Shown: positions 1 through 7,171, numbered from the stretch's first letter. The stretch: 15,378 nucleotides of DNA from Proteobacteria bacterium HN_bin10 (GCA_002083515.1 LWDN01000056.1:1-15378), one strand, 5' to 3'. The notes: generated by a model from the letters alone, not told the origin. Program-made: numbers and translations.

Positions 1-88
1 GCCGGGCCGCGAGCGCCGCGCCTGGGCCGCCGGCCTCGGCTTGCGCGAGCAGCGCGTCGGCGTCGCGAGCGTTCTGATTATCTGTCAT
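1..88 (-). CDS. N-terminus of an unidentified protein, cut by the left window edge
   Basis: Reading the minus strand from an ATG at 88 gives an open frame of 29 codons that reaches the window edge. It begins MTDNQNARDADALLAQ and continues with an Ala/Gly-rich stretch (AEAGGPGAALAAR). The codons are strongly GC-rich at third positions, like the neighbouring genes, and the frame diverges from lpxC. The alternating Ala/Leu/Gln/Glu composition would fit the first helices of a TPR- or Sel1-like repeat protein, but that is a guess from composition only. No strong Shine-Dalgarno sequence precedes the ATG. Another ATG eight bases upstream (at 96) runs into a stop after two codons, so 88 is the only good start. 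It could also be a chance open frame. Confidence 0.45.
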   Translation of the reverse strand, partial: MTDNQNARDADALLAQAEAGGPGAALAAR

Positions 89-230
89 ATTTTCATGCAG
101 TTACGAAACGAAACGGAACCGTCACAAACCGTAACCCAACGTGTTTTGTCCGCGCCTTCGCGCTCGCGGTACACGAGACCTGGGTCGGGGGGCCCAGAGC
201 GTTCCTGCGGGGGGACAAGAGGTGTCATCT
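89..230. promoter_or_regulatory. Divergent intergenic region upstream of lpxC
   Basis: This stretch of about 140 bases separates the leftward partial gene from lpxC, so it should hold promoters for both. I see no convincing -35/-10 pair in either direction. The one conspicuous element is an A-rich patch at about 101-119 in which a CGAAA-like unit recurs (CGAAACGAAACGGAA), unusual in such GC-rich surroundings. No TTAA-N7-TTAA CtrA-type site is visible. The lpxC ribosome binding site AAGAGG lies at 217-222. Confidence 0.35.
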
Positions 231-1157
231 GTGCGTTTGCAGCAGACCATAGCGGGTCCGGCCGTGTGCGCGGGCGTTGGCGTTCATTCCGGCGCGCATG
301 TGCGCATGGTGTTGTCGCCTGCGCCAGAGGATACCGGCATCGTTTTTGTCCGCACCGACGTTCGCGGCGTCTCCAACAACGCCATCGCCGGCCACGCCGA
401 TAGCGTCTCCCAGACCCGCAACTGCACCACGATCCGCAATGGCGCCGGCGTGGAGCTGGCGACGGTCGAGCATCTGATGTCGGCGTGCGCCGGCTTGGGC
501 ATCGACAATCTGATCGTCGAAGTGGATGGGCCGGAAGTGCCGATCCTCGACGGCTCGTCCGCACAATTCGTGCAGGTGCTATTGAATGCCGGCGTACGCC
601 AGCAATCGAAGCCGCAGCGCGTTATCCGTATTCTGGAACCGATCGAAGTGCGCATGGGCTCGAAGAGCGCGGCTCTTCTGCCATCAGAAGGTCATGACGG
701 ACTCGATATCGATGTCACCATTCGTTTCGCCGATCCGGCGATCGGCACACAGCGCCGTCGCGTTCACCTGACGCCGGAGAGCTTCCTGAGCGATATCGCC
801 GACGCCCGCACGTTTGGCTTCCTGGCCGACGTGGAAACCATGCGCGCGGCAGGCTTGGGTTTGGGCGCCTCGATGGCGAATGCCGTGGTGGTGGACTCAG
901 GCCGCGTCGTGAACCCCGAGGGGCTTCGTTTCGACGACGAGTTCGTGCGTCACAAGATGCTCGATGCCGTGGGCGATCTGTCGCTCGCGGGTGCGCCAAT
1001 TTGTGGCCGCTTTGTGGCGGACCAGCCCGGGCACGCCCTCAACGCGAGGCTGGTGCGGGCGTTGCTCGACACGCCCGAAGCCTGGTGCTGGGAGGACGGC
1101 GAGGCGGCCGAAACCACCCTGGAGGCCGAGCGCCCATTGGCCGTGGCGGCGCGCTGA
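231..1157 (+). CDS. lpxC: UDP-3-O-acyl-N-acetylglucosamine deacetylase (LpxC)
   Basis: LpxC is the cytoplasmic zinc amidase that removes the N-acetyl group from UDP-3-O-acyl-GlcNAc, the committed step of lipid A synthesis. The family landmarks are all present: the N-terminal motif with GVGVHSG near residue 20, VEHLMSA (E80, H81), DGPEVPILDGSS (about 100-110), DARTFGF (about 191-197), ANAVVVD, and RHKMLDAVGDL, which supplies the zinc ligands H241 and D245. H268 in QPGHALN is the catalytic histidine, and H81 is the third zinc ligand. I chose the GTG at 231 because AAGAGG at 217-222 sits 8 bases before it, and it gives 308 residues, close to the usual 305. GTG 222 is an alternative (three residues longer), and an ATG at 141 would add an unlikely 30-residue leader. 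In many alphaproteobacteria lpxC follows ftsZ; here the gene to the left runs the opposite way. The function is secure. Confidence 0.96.
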   Translation: MRLQQTIAGPAVCAGVGVHSGAHVRMVLSPAPEDTGIVFVRTDVRGVSNNAIAGHADSVSQTRNCTTIRNGAGVELATVEHLMSACAGLGIDNLIVEVDGPEVPILDGSSAQFVQVLLNAGVRQQSKPQRVIRILEPIEVRMGSKSAALLPSEGHDGLDIDVTIRFADPAIGTQRRRVHLTPESFLSDIADARTFGFLADVETMRAAGLGLGASMANAVVVDSGRVVNPEGLRFDDEFVRHKMLDAVGDLSLAGAPICGRFVADQPGHALNARLVRALLDTPEAWCWEDGEAAETTLEAERPLAVAAR

Positions 1158-1188
1158 TCGGCGTCCACACGTGACAGCCGCAGGCGCT

Positions 1189-1216
1189 TTGCCTGGCGCG
1201 CGCCTTCCTGTATCAG
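1189..1216 (+). promoter_or_regulatory. Possible promoter for bamD
   Basis: TTGCCT (1189-1194) and TATCAG (1211-1216) are separated by 16 bases, each matching four of six positions of the sigma-70 consensus. They lie in the 112-base gap between lpxC and bamD and would give a leader of about 45 bases. In GC-rich DNA such matches arise by chance, and bamD could equally be co-transcribed with lpxC. Confidence 0.3.
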
Positions 1217-1269
1217 CGGGCTTGCGGTCCCGGTGGCGGAGCGCCGCGCAAGCTGTGAGGCCCGGCAGA

Positions 1270-2121
1270 ATGACCCCTCGGAAACACCAGCTCTCCCGGG
1301 CCCTGGCGCTCGCGCTGCTCGCGGGCGGCGCTACGGCTTGCGCGGGCGGCGTGCGCGATCGCGCCGACGTCCAGTACGTGGAAGAGCCGGCGACCCAATT
1401 GTACAATCGCGGCGCCGATGCCCTCGATCGCGGCCGCTATCCGCGCGCGCTGCAATTCTTCGAAGAGGTCGAGCGGCAGCACCCGTACTCATCATGGGCG
1501 CGCCGGGCGATGCTCATGGAGGCGTACACCCATTATCAGGCGCAGGCCTACGACGACGCCATCGAGGACGCTCAACGCTTCATCTCGCTACACCCCGGCA
1601 ATGAGAGTGCGCCGTACGCCTACTATCTGATCGCGATCTGCCATTTCGAACGCATCATGGATGTGGGCCGCGATCAGGGCACCACCGAACGCGCGCTCGG
1701 GGCGCTCAACGATGTCGTGCGCCGCTATCCCGAAACCGCCTATGCACGTGACGCGCGGCTCAAGCTCGACATGGTGTACGACCAGCTCGCCGGCAAGGAG
1801 ATGGACATAGGACGCTTCTATTTGGAGCGCGACCAGCACCTCGCCGCCATCAATCGCTTCCGGCAGGTGATCGAGAACGAGAACTTTCAGCGCACGACCC
1901 ACGTTCCCGAGGCGCTGCATCGCCTCGTTGAGTCCTACCTTTCGGTTGGCATGACCGAGGAGGCGCAGCGCATGGCGGCGATCCTGGGCTACAATTATCC
2001 CGGCAGCGATTGGTATCAGCGCTCTTACGCGCTCATGACCGAAGAGGGCGTTGCGCCCGTCGCCGCTGAGGAGGCTGAGCGCCGGGGGTGGTTGGGCCGC
2101 ACGTTCGGCGCGGTGTTCTGA
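1270..2121 (+). CDS. bamD: Outer-membrane assembly lipoprotein BamD
   Basis: BamD is the essential TPR lipoprotein of the BAM complex that, with BamA, inserts beta-barrel proteins into the outer membrane. The predicted 283-residue protein has a lipoprotein signal peptide: basic MTPRKHQLSR, a hydrophobic Ala/Leu core, and Cys24 as the lipidated residue. The -3 position is Ala rather than the favoured Leu, so the lipobox (ATAC) is imperfect. Family landmarks follow: QLYNRGADALDRGRY, the hallmark FFEEVERQHPYSSWARRA (about 57-75), ISLHPG, YYLIAICHFERI and RDARLKLDMV, in TPR-like helices throughout. The ATG at 1270 has GAGG at 1257-1260, 9 bases upstream. The frame is open further 5' into lpxC, but that part lacks any signal peptide. 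The usual neighbours lpxC and ligA flank it, while recN is missing from its expected place downstream. Confidence 0.95.
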   Translation: MTPRKHQLSRALALALLAGGATACAGGVRDRADVQYVEEPATQLYNRGADALDRGRYPRALQFFEEVERQHPYSSWARRAMLMEAYTHYQAQAYDDAIEDAQRFISLHPGNESAPYAYYLIAICHFERIMDVGRDQGTTERALGALNDVVRRYPETAYARDARLKLDMVYDQLAGKEMDIGRFYLERDQHLAAINRFRQVIENENFQRTTHVPEALHRLVESYLSVGMTEEAQRMAAILGYNYPGSDWYQRSYALMTEEGVAPVAAEEAERRGWLGRTFGAVF

Positions 2122-2122
2122 T

Positions 2123-2138
2123 CTCCTCGCGCGGGGAG
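2123..2138 (+). promoter_or_regulatory. Hairpin covering the ligA ribosome binding site
   Basis: In the 21-base gap between the bamD stop (2119-2121) and the ligA GTG (2143), CTCCTC (2123-2128) can pair with GGGGAG (2133-2138), with one G-U pair and a GCGC loop. The 3' arm is most of the ligA Shine-Dalgarno sequence (GGGGAGGG, 2133-2140). A ribosome finishing bamD would cover and open this hairpin, so the arrangement could couple ligA translation to bamD. The pairing is seen in the sequence; the regulatory role is inferred. Confidence 0.35.
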
Positions 2139-2142
2139 GGCT

Positions 2143-4476
2143 GTGAACGAGAAATCAGTTGAAGCGCTGAGCGCCAAGGAAGCCGCCGCCGAGCTCGAGC
2201 GGCTGGCGGTCGAGATCGCGCGCCACGACAAGCTCTATTACGACAAGGCCGCCCCGGCGCTGACCGATGCGGAGTACGACCGGCTCCGCCGCCGCAACGC
2301 AGCGATCGAAGCGCGTTTTCCCGATCTCGTCCGTGAGGATAGCCCGTCGCTGCGGGTCGGCGCCGCGCCGGCCGAAAAGTTCGGCAAGGTCCGCCATGCC
2401 GTGCCGATGCTGTCGCTCGACAATGCGTTCGACGCCGAGGACGCGCGCGCGTTTGTCGCCAAGGTGCAGCGTTTTCTCAATCTCGATGCGCCGCCCGCCA
2501 TTACCGCCGAGCCGAAGATCGACGGGCTCTCCGCCTCACTGCGTTACGAGAACGGCAAGTTCGTCCAAGGCGCCACCCGCGGAGACGGCCGCGAGGGCGA
2601 GGACGTCACCGCCAATCTCGCCACCATCGCCGACATCCCGAAGGTCATTACCGGCGCGCCCTCGGTGCTGGAGGTGCGGGGCGAGGTCTACATGGAGAAG
2701 GCGGCGTTCGCGAAGATGAACGCCGCGCTCGAGAGGGAAGGCAAACAGACCTACGTCAACCCGCGCAATAGCGCAGCCGGCGCCTTGCGACAGCTCGACC
2801 CCAAGATCACGGCGTCGCGGCCGTTGCGGTTTTTCGCGCACGGCTGGGGCGAGCTGAGCGAGCCGCTGGCGGACACCCAGTTCGAGTCCGTGCGTCGCCT
2901 GGCGAAGCTCGGTTTTCCGTTGGCCGGAATCAAGCGCGCCGAGAGCGCGGAGGAATTGTTGGCGATCTACCAGAACATTCTCGCGGGGCGCGAGAAGCTT
3001 GCTTATGAAATCGATGGCGTCGTCTACAAGGTGGACGATCTGGGATTGCAACAGCGGCTTGGGTTCGTTTCGCGCAGCCCGCGCTGGGCGATTGCCCACA
3101 AATTCGCGGCCGAGCAGCAGCAGACCGTTCTGGAAGGCATTGACATCCAGGTCGGCCGCACCGGCGCGCTGACGCCGGTCGGACGATTGAAGCCGATCTT
3201 TGTCGGCGGCGTCACCGTCACCAACGTGACGCTGCACAATGCCGACTATATCGCCGGGCGCGACGCGGCCGGCGAACTCATCCGCGGCGGCAAGGATTTA
3301 CGCATTGGCGACACAGTGATTGTGCAGCGCGCCGGCGATGTGATTCCGCAAATCGTCGACGTCGTGTTGGAGAAGCGCGCCAAGGGCGCGCGGAAGTACC
3401 AATTCCCGGACCGGTGCCCGGTTTGCGACAGCCATGTCGCCCGCGAACTGGAACCCGGTGAAGACGGCGTCATCGCCCGCTGCACCGGCGGGCTCAATTG
3501 CCCCGCGCAAGCGGTGGAGCGGCTGATCCACTTCGTCTCGCGCCGCGCCATGGATATCGAAGGCCTGGGCGCCAAGCAGATCGAGGAATTCCATGAACTC
3601 GGCTGGGTGAAGGAGCCGGCCGACATCTTCCGCCTCGGCGATCGCCGCGCGGAGCTGACGGTGCGCGAAGGCTATGGCGAGAAGAGCGTCGCCAATTTGC
3701 TGGCGTCGATCGATGCGCGCCGCGAGCCGGAGTTCGCGCGCTTTCTCTATGCGTTGGGCATCCGCGATATCGGCGAGACGACAGCCGGCGTGATCGCGCG
3801 GCGGTTCGAGAGCTGGACGGCGTTCGAGGCGGCGATGCGCGCGGCGGTGAAGGCGCGGCCCGGTGAGGCGTACGAAGCGTTGGAGCGTGTGCCTGGCGTC
3901 GGCGATGGCGCGCGCGCGGCGTTGATCGCCGCAGCGGGGGAATTGAGGGCCCCGCGTGGCGATCTTTTCCAAGACGGCGATGCGCCCAAGGTGAAGGGCG
4001 TAACTGCCAAGGCCTGGCAGGGATTGGTCGATACGTTCGGCTCGCTGTCGGAGGCGATCGACGCGATCAAGGCGGCTGCGAAAGATGCGCCCGGGGAAGA
4101 CTATCTCGAACTGGCGCGCATTGACGGGGTTGGGCCAGTGGCCGCCGATCACCTCGTCGATTTCTTCGCGGAGACGCATAACACTGAGGCGTTGCAACGC
4201 CTGCTCAAAGAAGTGCGGATCAAGGATCAGCCGCGCGCGGCGACGTCGAGCAAGGTGACGGGATTGACCATCGTGTTCACCGGCACGCTTGAGAAAATGA
4301 CGCGCGACGAAGCCAAGGCGCGCGCGACGGCGCTCGGCGCCAAGGTCTCGGGCAGCGTGTCGAAGAAAACCGATCTCGTCGTTGCGGGCCCCGGCGCGGG
4401 TTCAAAACTTGCCGAAGCCGAGAAGCACGGCGTCAAGGTGATCGACGAAGACGCTTGGATCGAGCTCAGCCGCTAA
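2143..4476 (+). CDS. ligA: NAD+-dependent DNA ligase LigA
   Basis: LigA seals 3'-OH/5'-phosphate nicks during replication and repair, using NAD+ to adenylate its active-site lysine. The 777-residue product shows every domain in order: the NMN-binding Ia domain (YYDKAAPALTDAEYDRL, about 32-48), the adenylation domain with K125 in KIDGLSAS, RGDGREGEDVT (about 146-156), EVRGEVYM and NPRNSAAGALRQLD, the OB fold with VGRTGALTPV (about 337-346), a four-cysteine zinc finger (C425, C428, C447, C453), a helix-hairpin-helix region, and a C-terminal BRCT domain (about 703-777). It is about 100 residues longer than E. coli LigA (671); the excess lies mainly around 567-655 in the HhH region. The start is GTG at 2143, with an unusually close GGGGAGGG two bases upstream. 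No better downstream start precedes the Ia motif. The last 11 bases overlap the end of the convergent membrane-protein gene. Confidence 0.97.
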   Translation: MNEKSVEALSAKEAAAELERLAVEIARHDKLYYDKAAPALTDAEYDRLRRRNAAIEARFPDLVREDSPSLRVGAAPAEKFGKVRHAVPMLSLDNAFDAEDARAFVAKVQRFLNLDAPPAITAEPKIDGLSASLRYENGKFVQGATRGDGREGEDVTANLATIADIPKVITGAPSVLEVRGEVYMEKAAFAKMNAALEREGKQTYVNPRNSAAGALRQLDPKITASRPLRFFAHGWGELSEPLADTQFESVRRLAKLGFPLAGIKRAESAEELLAIYQNILAGREKLAYEIDGVVYKVDDLGLQQRLGFVSRSPRWAIAHKFAAEQQQTVLEGIDIQVGRTGALTPVGRLKPIFVGGVTVTNVTLHNADYIAGRDAAGELIRGGKDLRIGDTVIVQRAGDVIPQIVDVVLEKRAKGARKYQFPDRCPVCDSHVARELEPGEDGVIARCTGGLNCPAQAVERLIHFVSRRAMDIEGLGAKQIEEFHELGWVKEPADIFRLGDRRAELTVREGYGEKSVANLLASIDARREPEFARFLYALGIRDIGETTAGVIARRFESWTAFEAAMRAAVKARPGEAYEALERVPGVGDGARAALIAAAGELRAPRGDLFQDGDAPKVKGVTAKAWQGLVDTFGSLSEAIDAIKAAAKDAPGEDYLELARIDGVGPVAADHLVDFFAETHNTEALQRLLKEVRIKDQPRAATSSKVTGLTIVFTGTLEKMTRDEAKARATALGAKVSGSVSKKTDLVVAGPGAGSKLAEAEKHGVKVIDEDAWIELSR

Positions 4477-5125
4477 CAGGTTTGCGGCTGAGATCGGTGA
4501 GCCCGGCAATCGCCACGACGATAAGATAGATGGCCAGGATCGTTGCGCCGCTTTCCGCGCCCAGTTCTCCCGCCGGTTGCGGCGAGAGCATCGCCACGAT
4601 CTGCAGCGCCACGAGAAAGCCGATGAAGGCGATCGCCGGCCACGCCAATCGGCCGAACGTCTTCCGGCTCGCGACCCAGGCCGCGCCGCAGACGGCGATC
4701 AGGCCGATCTCCAGCGCTTGCTCGGGTACGGGATAGTTCCACCAGCCGAGCCCCACGCGCGGACCGCCGATCCAGAGTTCGAGATCGGGGCGATGCACCA
4801 GCCAATCGAGCAGCCAATGCGAGAACACGGTGAGTCCGACGATTGCGCTCGCCCAAATGGGAAGCCGCAGCAATAGTCTGACCAACAGGGCTGCGGCGAC
4901 GCTCCAAACCAGCGCCATCGGCAGCGAATGTGTCCACGGCATGTGATAGAGCACGAGCGTTGAGCCGGGCAGGGCCGGATCGACGCTGGCGCGTTCGACG
5001 CCGGCGATGATGAACGCGCTCCAGCCGATATCGACCAATTGCGCGGCGGCGGCGAGCGTCCACATCGGCGCTTTCGGTTCGATCGCCTTGGCGGCAAACG
5101 CCGCTGCGTAGTGGCCGACGAACAT
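4466..5125 (-). CDS. Polytopic inner-membrane protein with conserved His/Asp motifs, YdjM-like
   Basis: The 219-residue product has about six hydrophobic segments (roughly 22-42, 66-88, 92-110, 136-152, 160-180, 193-212) and no cleavable signal. It begins MFVGHYAAAF. Histidines and aspartates fall in a recurring pattern: H5, D32, H61, PWTHS with H66, FSHWLLDW with H103 and D107, and H111. The HxxxD and HS motifs resemble the YdjM-type group often described as membrane-bound metal-dependent hydrolases, but I can only claim resemblance; the substrate is unknown. The ATG at 5125 has GGGAG eight bases upstream. That site overlaps the region just after the M20 stop (5140), so the two genes are very probably one transcription unit with coupled translation. 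Its 3' end overlaps ligA (4466-4476) tail to tail, leaving no room for a terminator between them. Confidence 0.75.
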   Translation of the reverse strand: MFVGHYAAAFAAKAIEPKAPMWTLAAAAQLVDIGWSAFIIAGVERASVDPALPGSTLVLYHMPWTHSLPMALVWSVAAALLVRLLLRLPIWASAIVGLTVFSHWLLDWLVHRPDLELWIGGPRVGLGWWNYPVPEQALEIGLIAVCGAAWVASRKTFGRLAWPAIAFIGFLVALQIVAMLSPQPAGELGAESGATILAIYLIVVAIAGLTDLSRKPVSG

Positions 5126-5139
5126 GCTTGCAGCTCCCG

Positions 5140-6684
5140 TTAGCGCGCCATTTCGTACATGATGTCGATGAAGCCCATTACGGCGCCGCTCAAGCCCTGC
5201 ACCCGCGGGTTGTTGCTGTCGATCAGGAAGTATTCGTTCGGCGCGTGGGCGCCGTTGCCGTGGCCCAGGCCGAACTGGCCCGCGGGCAGGCTGACCGGCG
5301 GCGCCGTGAACACCGCGCCCGGCCACGAGCCGGCGAGGCGGGGGTTCAAGGTCGCGCGCGCATTGAACCGGCGATAGACGGCGAGCTGCGCCTGCACGAT
5401 GGCGCTGTCTTCGGCGGTCTCGGTCGGATCGTAGCCGCCGCTGACATTGATCTCGATATCGTTGAAGCCGCGCGCATCGAGGTGGGCGCGCAGCTTGCGC
5501 TCGGCCTCGGCGCGGGTCTGGTTCGGCACCAGGCGGAAATCGAGCTTGGCGACGCCGCGATGCGGCAGGATGGTCATGCCGCCGGGGCCTGTGTAACCGG
5601 CGACCAGACCCTCGATGTTCACCGTGGGTTGCGAAGCCAAGCGCTCAAGCGCTTCGGCCCACGGCAGATCGTCGATGAAGCGCGTCACGCCGTTGCGCTG
5701 TTTGTAGTCGGCTTCGCTGGTGTTGCGGGCGTTGGTCCGAATGAGTTCGCGCTCACGCTCGGTGAGCGGGCGCACGTTCTCGAACCAGCCGTCGATCGCC
5801 GGCGTATTGCCGTCCTCGCTGGTCAGCGTGTCGAGCGCGCGCACCAGCCGCCAGACCGGCGCGTCGATCATCGCCTTGGTGCTCGAATGAATGTCACGCG
5901 TCGGCCCGCGTCCCCAGCGTGCGCCGCTCGCGATCAACTCGCACTCGATGATGCCCTTGGCGCCGAGATTGACGGCGACGCCGCCGGTGGTCGGATCCTG
6001 CCAGGCGCTGGGGATGAATACGCCGGCGCTTTGTTGCAGCCGCGGCAGGATGTGCGGCTTCCGCGCGATCTGGTGGAAATGCGGGCTGCCGATTTCCTCT
6101 TCGCCCTCGCAAATCAGCACGACATTGACCGGCGGTTGGCGCCCGGCCGCGCGCAGCGCGCGCAAGGCGCCGAGGAAGGCAATCTCCGGGCCTTTCTGAT
6201 TGACGGCGCCGCGGCCGACGACGACGCGGCCGAGTTCGTTGTCGACCAGCCGAGCCTCGAGCGGCGGCGACGACCATTCGGCCGGGTTGAACTGCTTCAC
6301 GTCGTACATGAAATAGACGGCGAGCGTTTTCGGCGCGCCGACATCGAGCGTCGCCCAGACGCCGGGCGAGCCGTCGGTTCGCACGATTTCGGTCGTTTGA
6401 AAGCCCGCGTCGCGGGCGAGGCGCGCCATGTATTCGGCGCCTTCCTGCACGTTCAGTTGTTCGGCGGCGATGGTCGGGTTGCGGATCCAGTCCTGCAGCA
6501 GCGCGACGTTCTCGTCCTTCTGGCGATCGACGATGCGCCGGAGCGCGCTGCGGTTCGGCGTCGCTGCGTGCGCTTCTGTCATGGCAAGCGCAGCTGCAGG
6601 CGCCAGCGCCGCGGCGCCTGTCCACAAGCCGCGCCGCGTCGGCTTTGCCGCGGTGTCGATCGGCGGAATATCGTCCCGGTCCAT
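5140..6684 (-). CDS. Tat-exported M20-family metallohydrolase with atypical metal-site residues
   Basis: M20 enzymes are di-zinc exo- and dipeptidases and related amidohydrolases. The 514-residue protein opens with a twin-arginine signal (TRRGLWTG at 16-23, hydrophobic Ala-rich core, likely cleavage after AHA at 40), so it should act in the periplasm. M20 landmarks: YFMYDVKQF (124-132), GRGAVNQKG (157-165), CEGEEEIGS (192-200), DIHSS with H266 in the dimerisation domain, LDFRLVPNQ (381-389), and GAHAPNEYF with H480. Two canonical ligand positions differ: the His of HxD is Met126, and the bridging Asp of GRGxxDxKG is Asn162. I recall similar changes in some M20 relatives, so this may be a clade feature rather than decay; the frame is intact and full length. 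The ATG at 6684 has GAGGGG six bases upstream and a plausible promoter before it. The membrane-protein gene follows after 14 bases. Confidence 0.85.
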   Translation of the reverse strand: MDRDDIPPIDTAAKPTRRGLWTGAAALAPAAALAMTEAHAATPNRSALRRIVDRQKDENVALLQDWIRNPTIAAEQLNVQEGAEYMARLARDAGFQTTEIVRTDGSPGVWATLDVGAPKTLAVYFMYDVKQFNPAEWSSPPLEARLVDNELGRVVVGRGAVNQKGPEIAFLGALRALRAAGRQPPVNVVLICEGEEEIGSPHFHQIARKPHILPRLQQSAGVFIPSAWQDPTTGGVAVNLGAKGIIECELIASGARWGRGPTRDIHSSTKAMIDAPVWRLVRALDTLTSEDGNTPAIDGWFENVRPLTERERELIRTNARNTSEADYKQRNGVTRFIDDLPWAEALERLASQPTVNIEGLVAGYTGPGGMTILPHRGVAKLDFRLVPNQTRAEAERKLRAHLDARGFNDIEINVSGGYDPTETAEDSAIVQAQLAVYRRFNARATLNPRLAGSWPGAVFTAPPVSLPAGQFGLGHGNGAHAPNEYFLIDSNNPRVQGLSGAVMGFIDIMYEMAR

Positions 6685-6709
6685 GTGCGTCCCCTCGCTG
6701 AAGTGAGGC

Positions 6710-6737
6710 AGCATAGAAGATGCGCCTGGATTGTCAG
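6710..6737 (-). promoter_or_regulatory. Probable sigma-70-type promoter for the M20 hydrolase gene
   Basis: On the minus strand CTGACA (6737-6732) is followed after 16 bases by TATGCT (6715-6710), matching five and four of six consensus positions. Transcription would begin near 6703, about 20 bases before the ATG at 6684 and just ahead of the GAGGGG ribosome binding site. It lies in the 86-base gap after the small upstream gene, so the hydrolase and membrane protein could be transcribed on their own. Confidence 0.45.
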
Positions 6738-6770
6738 CCCGTGGCGGTATTGAGCGCGCCCGCGAGAGGG

Positions 6771-7046
6771 CTATCGCACAGGCTCTTTCTCCTTTGGAGC
6801 GGAGACACGACGCTCCTTGGCCTCGAACTTCGGCTTGGGCAGGAGCCTGAAGCGGGTCTGACACCAGGCGAAATCGACGCCGACGTCGAGCAAGGCGTCG
6901 GAGCGCCCGCACGGGCACGCGAACTCCATCACCGCGCCGACCGTATAGGTCTCGCCCGCGACAAGCGGCACCGGCTCGCCGGTGACATGGTTCGGGGCGG
7001 CGTTGACGCAGAGAACGAGATCGCTGGGGCCGACAGCATAGCTCAT
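6771..7046 (-). CDS. Small cysteine-containing protein of unknown function
   Basis: The 91-residue product is not one I can name. Its first part looks like a compact beta domain: a hydrophobic strand with C13 (DLVLCVNA), then PLVAGETYTVGAV (about 27-39), CPC at 44-46, LLDVGVDF, and WCQTRFRLLP with C62. The last 20 residues are basic and Lys/Glu/Pro-rich, probably disordered. The layout of a strand with Cys-Val, then GxxYTV, then a Cys pair and a closing WxxxRFRP-like strand recalls short uncharacterised proteins of proteobacterial and phage genomes; that is recollection, not a search. C13, C44, C46 and C62 could bind a metal. There is no signal peptide or membrane segment. The ATG at 7046 is preceded by an AAAGAGA purine run. 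It lies on the same strand as the M20 gene, 86 bases upstream. Confidence 0.65.
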   Translation of the reverse strand: MSYAVGPSDLVLCVNAAPNHVTGEPVPLVAGETYTVGAVMEFACPCGRSDALLDVGVDFAWCQTRFRLLPKPKFEAKERRVSAPKEKEPVR

Positions 7047-7132
7047 GGGATCATCTCTTTGGCGTGACGGACTAGCCTAAGCCTGTCGACGGGCGGAGTC
7101 GATCAGCCAGTGGGTGGTCGACGGCCGCCGAA

Positions 7133-7171
7133 GAGCCTCGTGGCCCGAGCCTCATTTGCTCGCTCGTTTTT
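7133..7171. terminator. Inverted repeat downstream of the PP-loop gene, possible weak terminator
   Basis: GAGCCTCG (7133-7140) pairs with CGAGCCTC (7146-7153), an eight-base stem with one internal mismatch and a five-base loop, beginning about 17 bases past the stop of the leftward PP-loop gene. There is no T-run after it in that direction; a T5 run (7167-7171) lies on its plus-strand side. The rest of the 7047-7169 gap shows nothing gene-like. A role in ending transcription of the PP-loop gene is possible but unproven. Confidence 0.25.

Noticed and set aside
964..1269. A longer BamD starting inside lpxC
   Set aside because: The extra residues are a shadow of lpxC and would bury the lipoprotein signal peptide; ATG 1270 has its own ribosome binding site.
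3298..4197. A 299-codon minus-strand frame inside ligA
   Set aside because: Antisense shadow of ligA; no motifs and no ribosome binding site.
5128..6753. A 541-codon open frame on the plus strand opposite the M20 hydrolase
   Set aside because: Its translation is Arg/Ala/Val/Asp-rich with no recognisable motif, as expected antisense to a GC-rich gene; the minus strand has clear M20 motifs, a signal peptide and a ribosome binding site.
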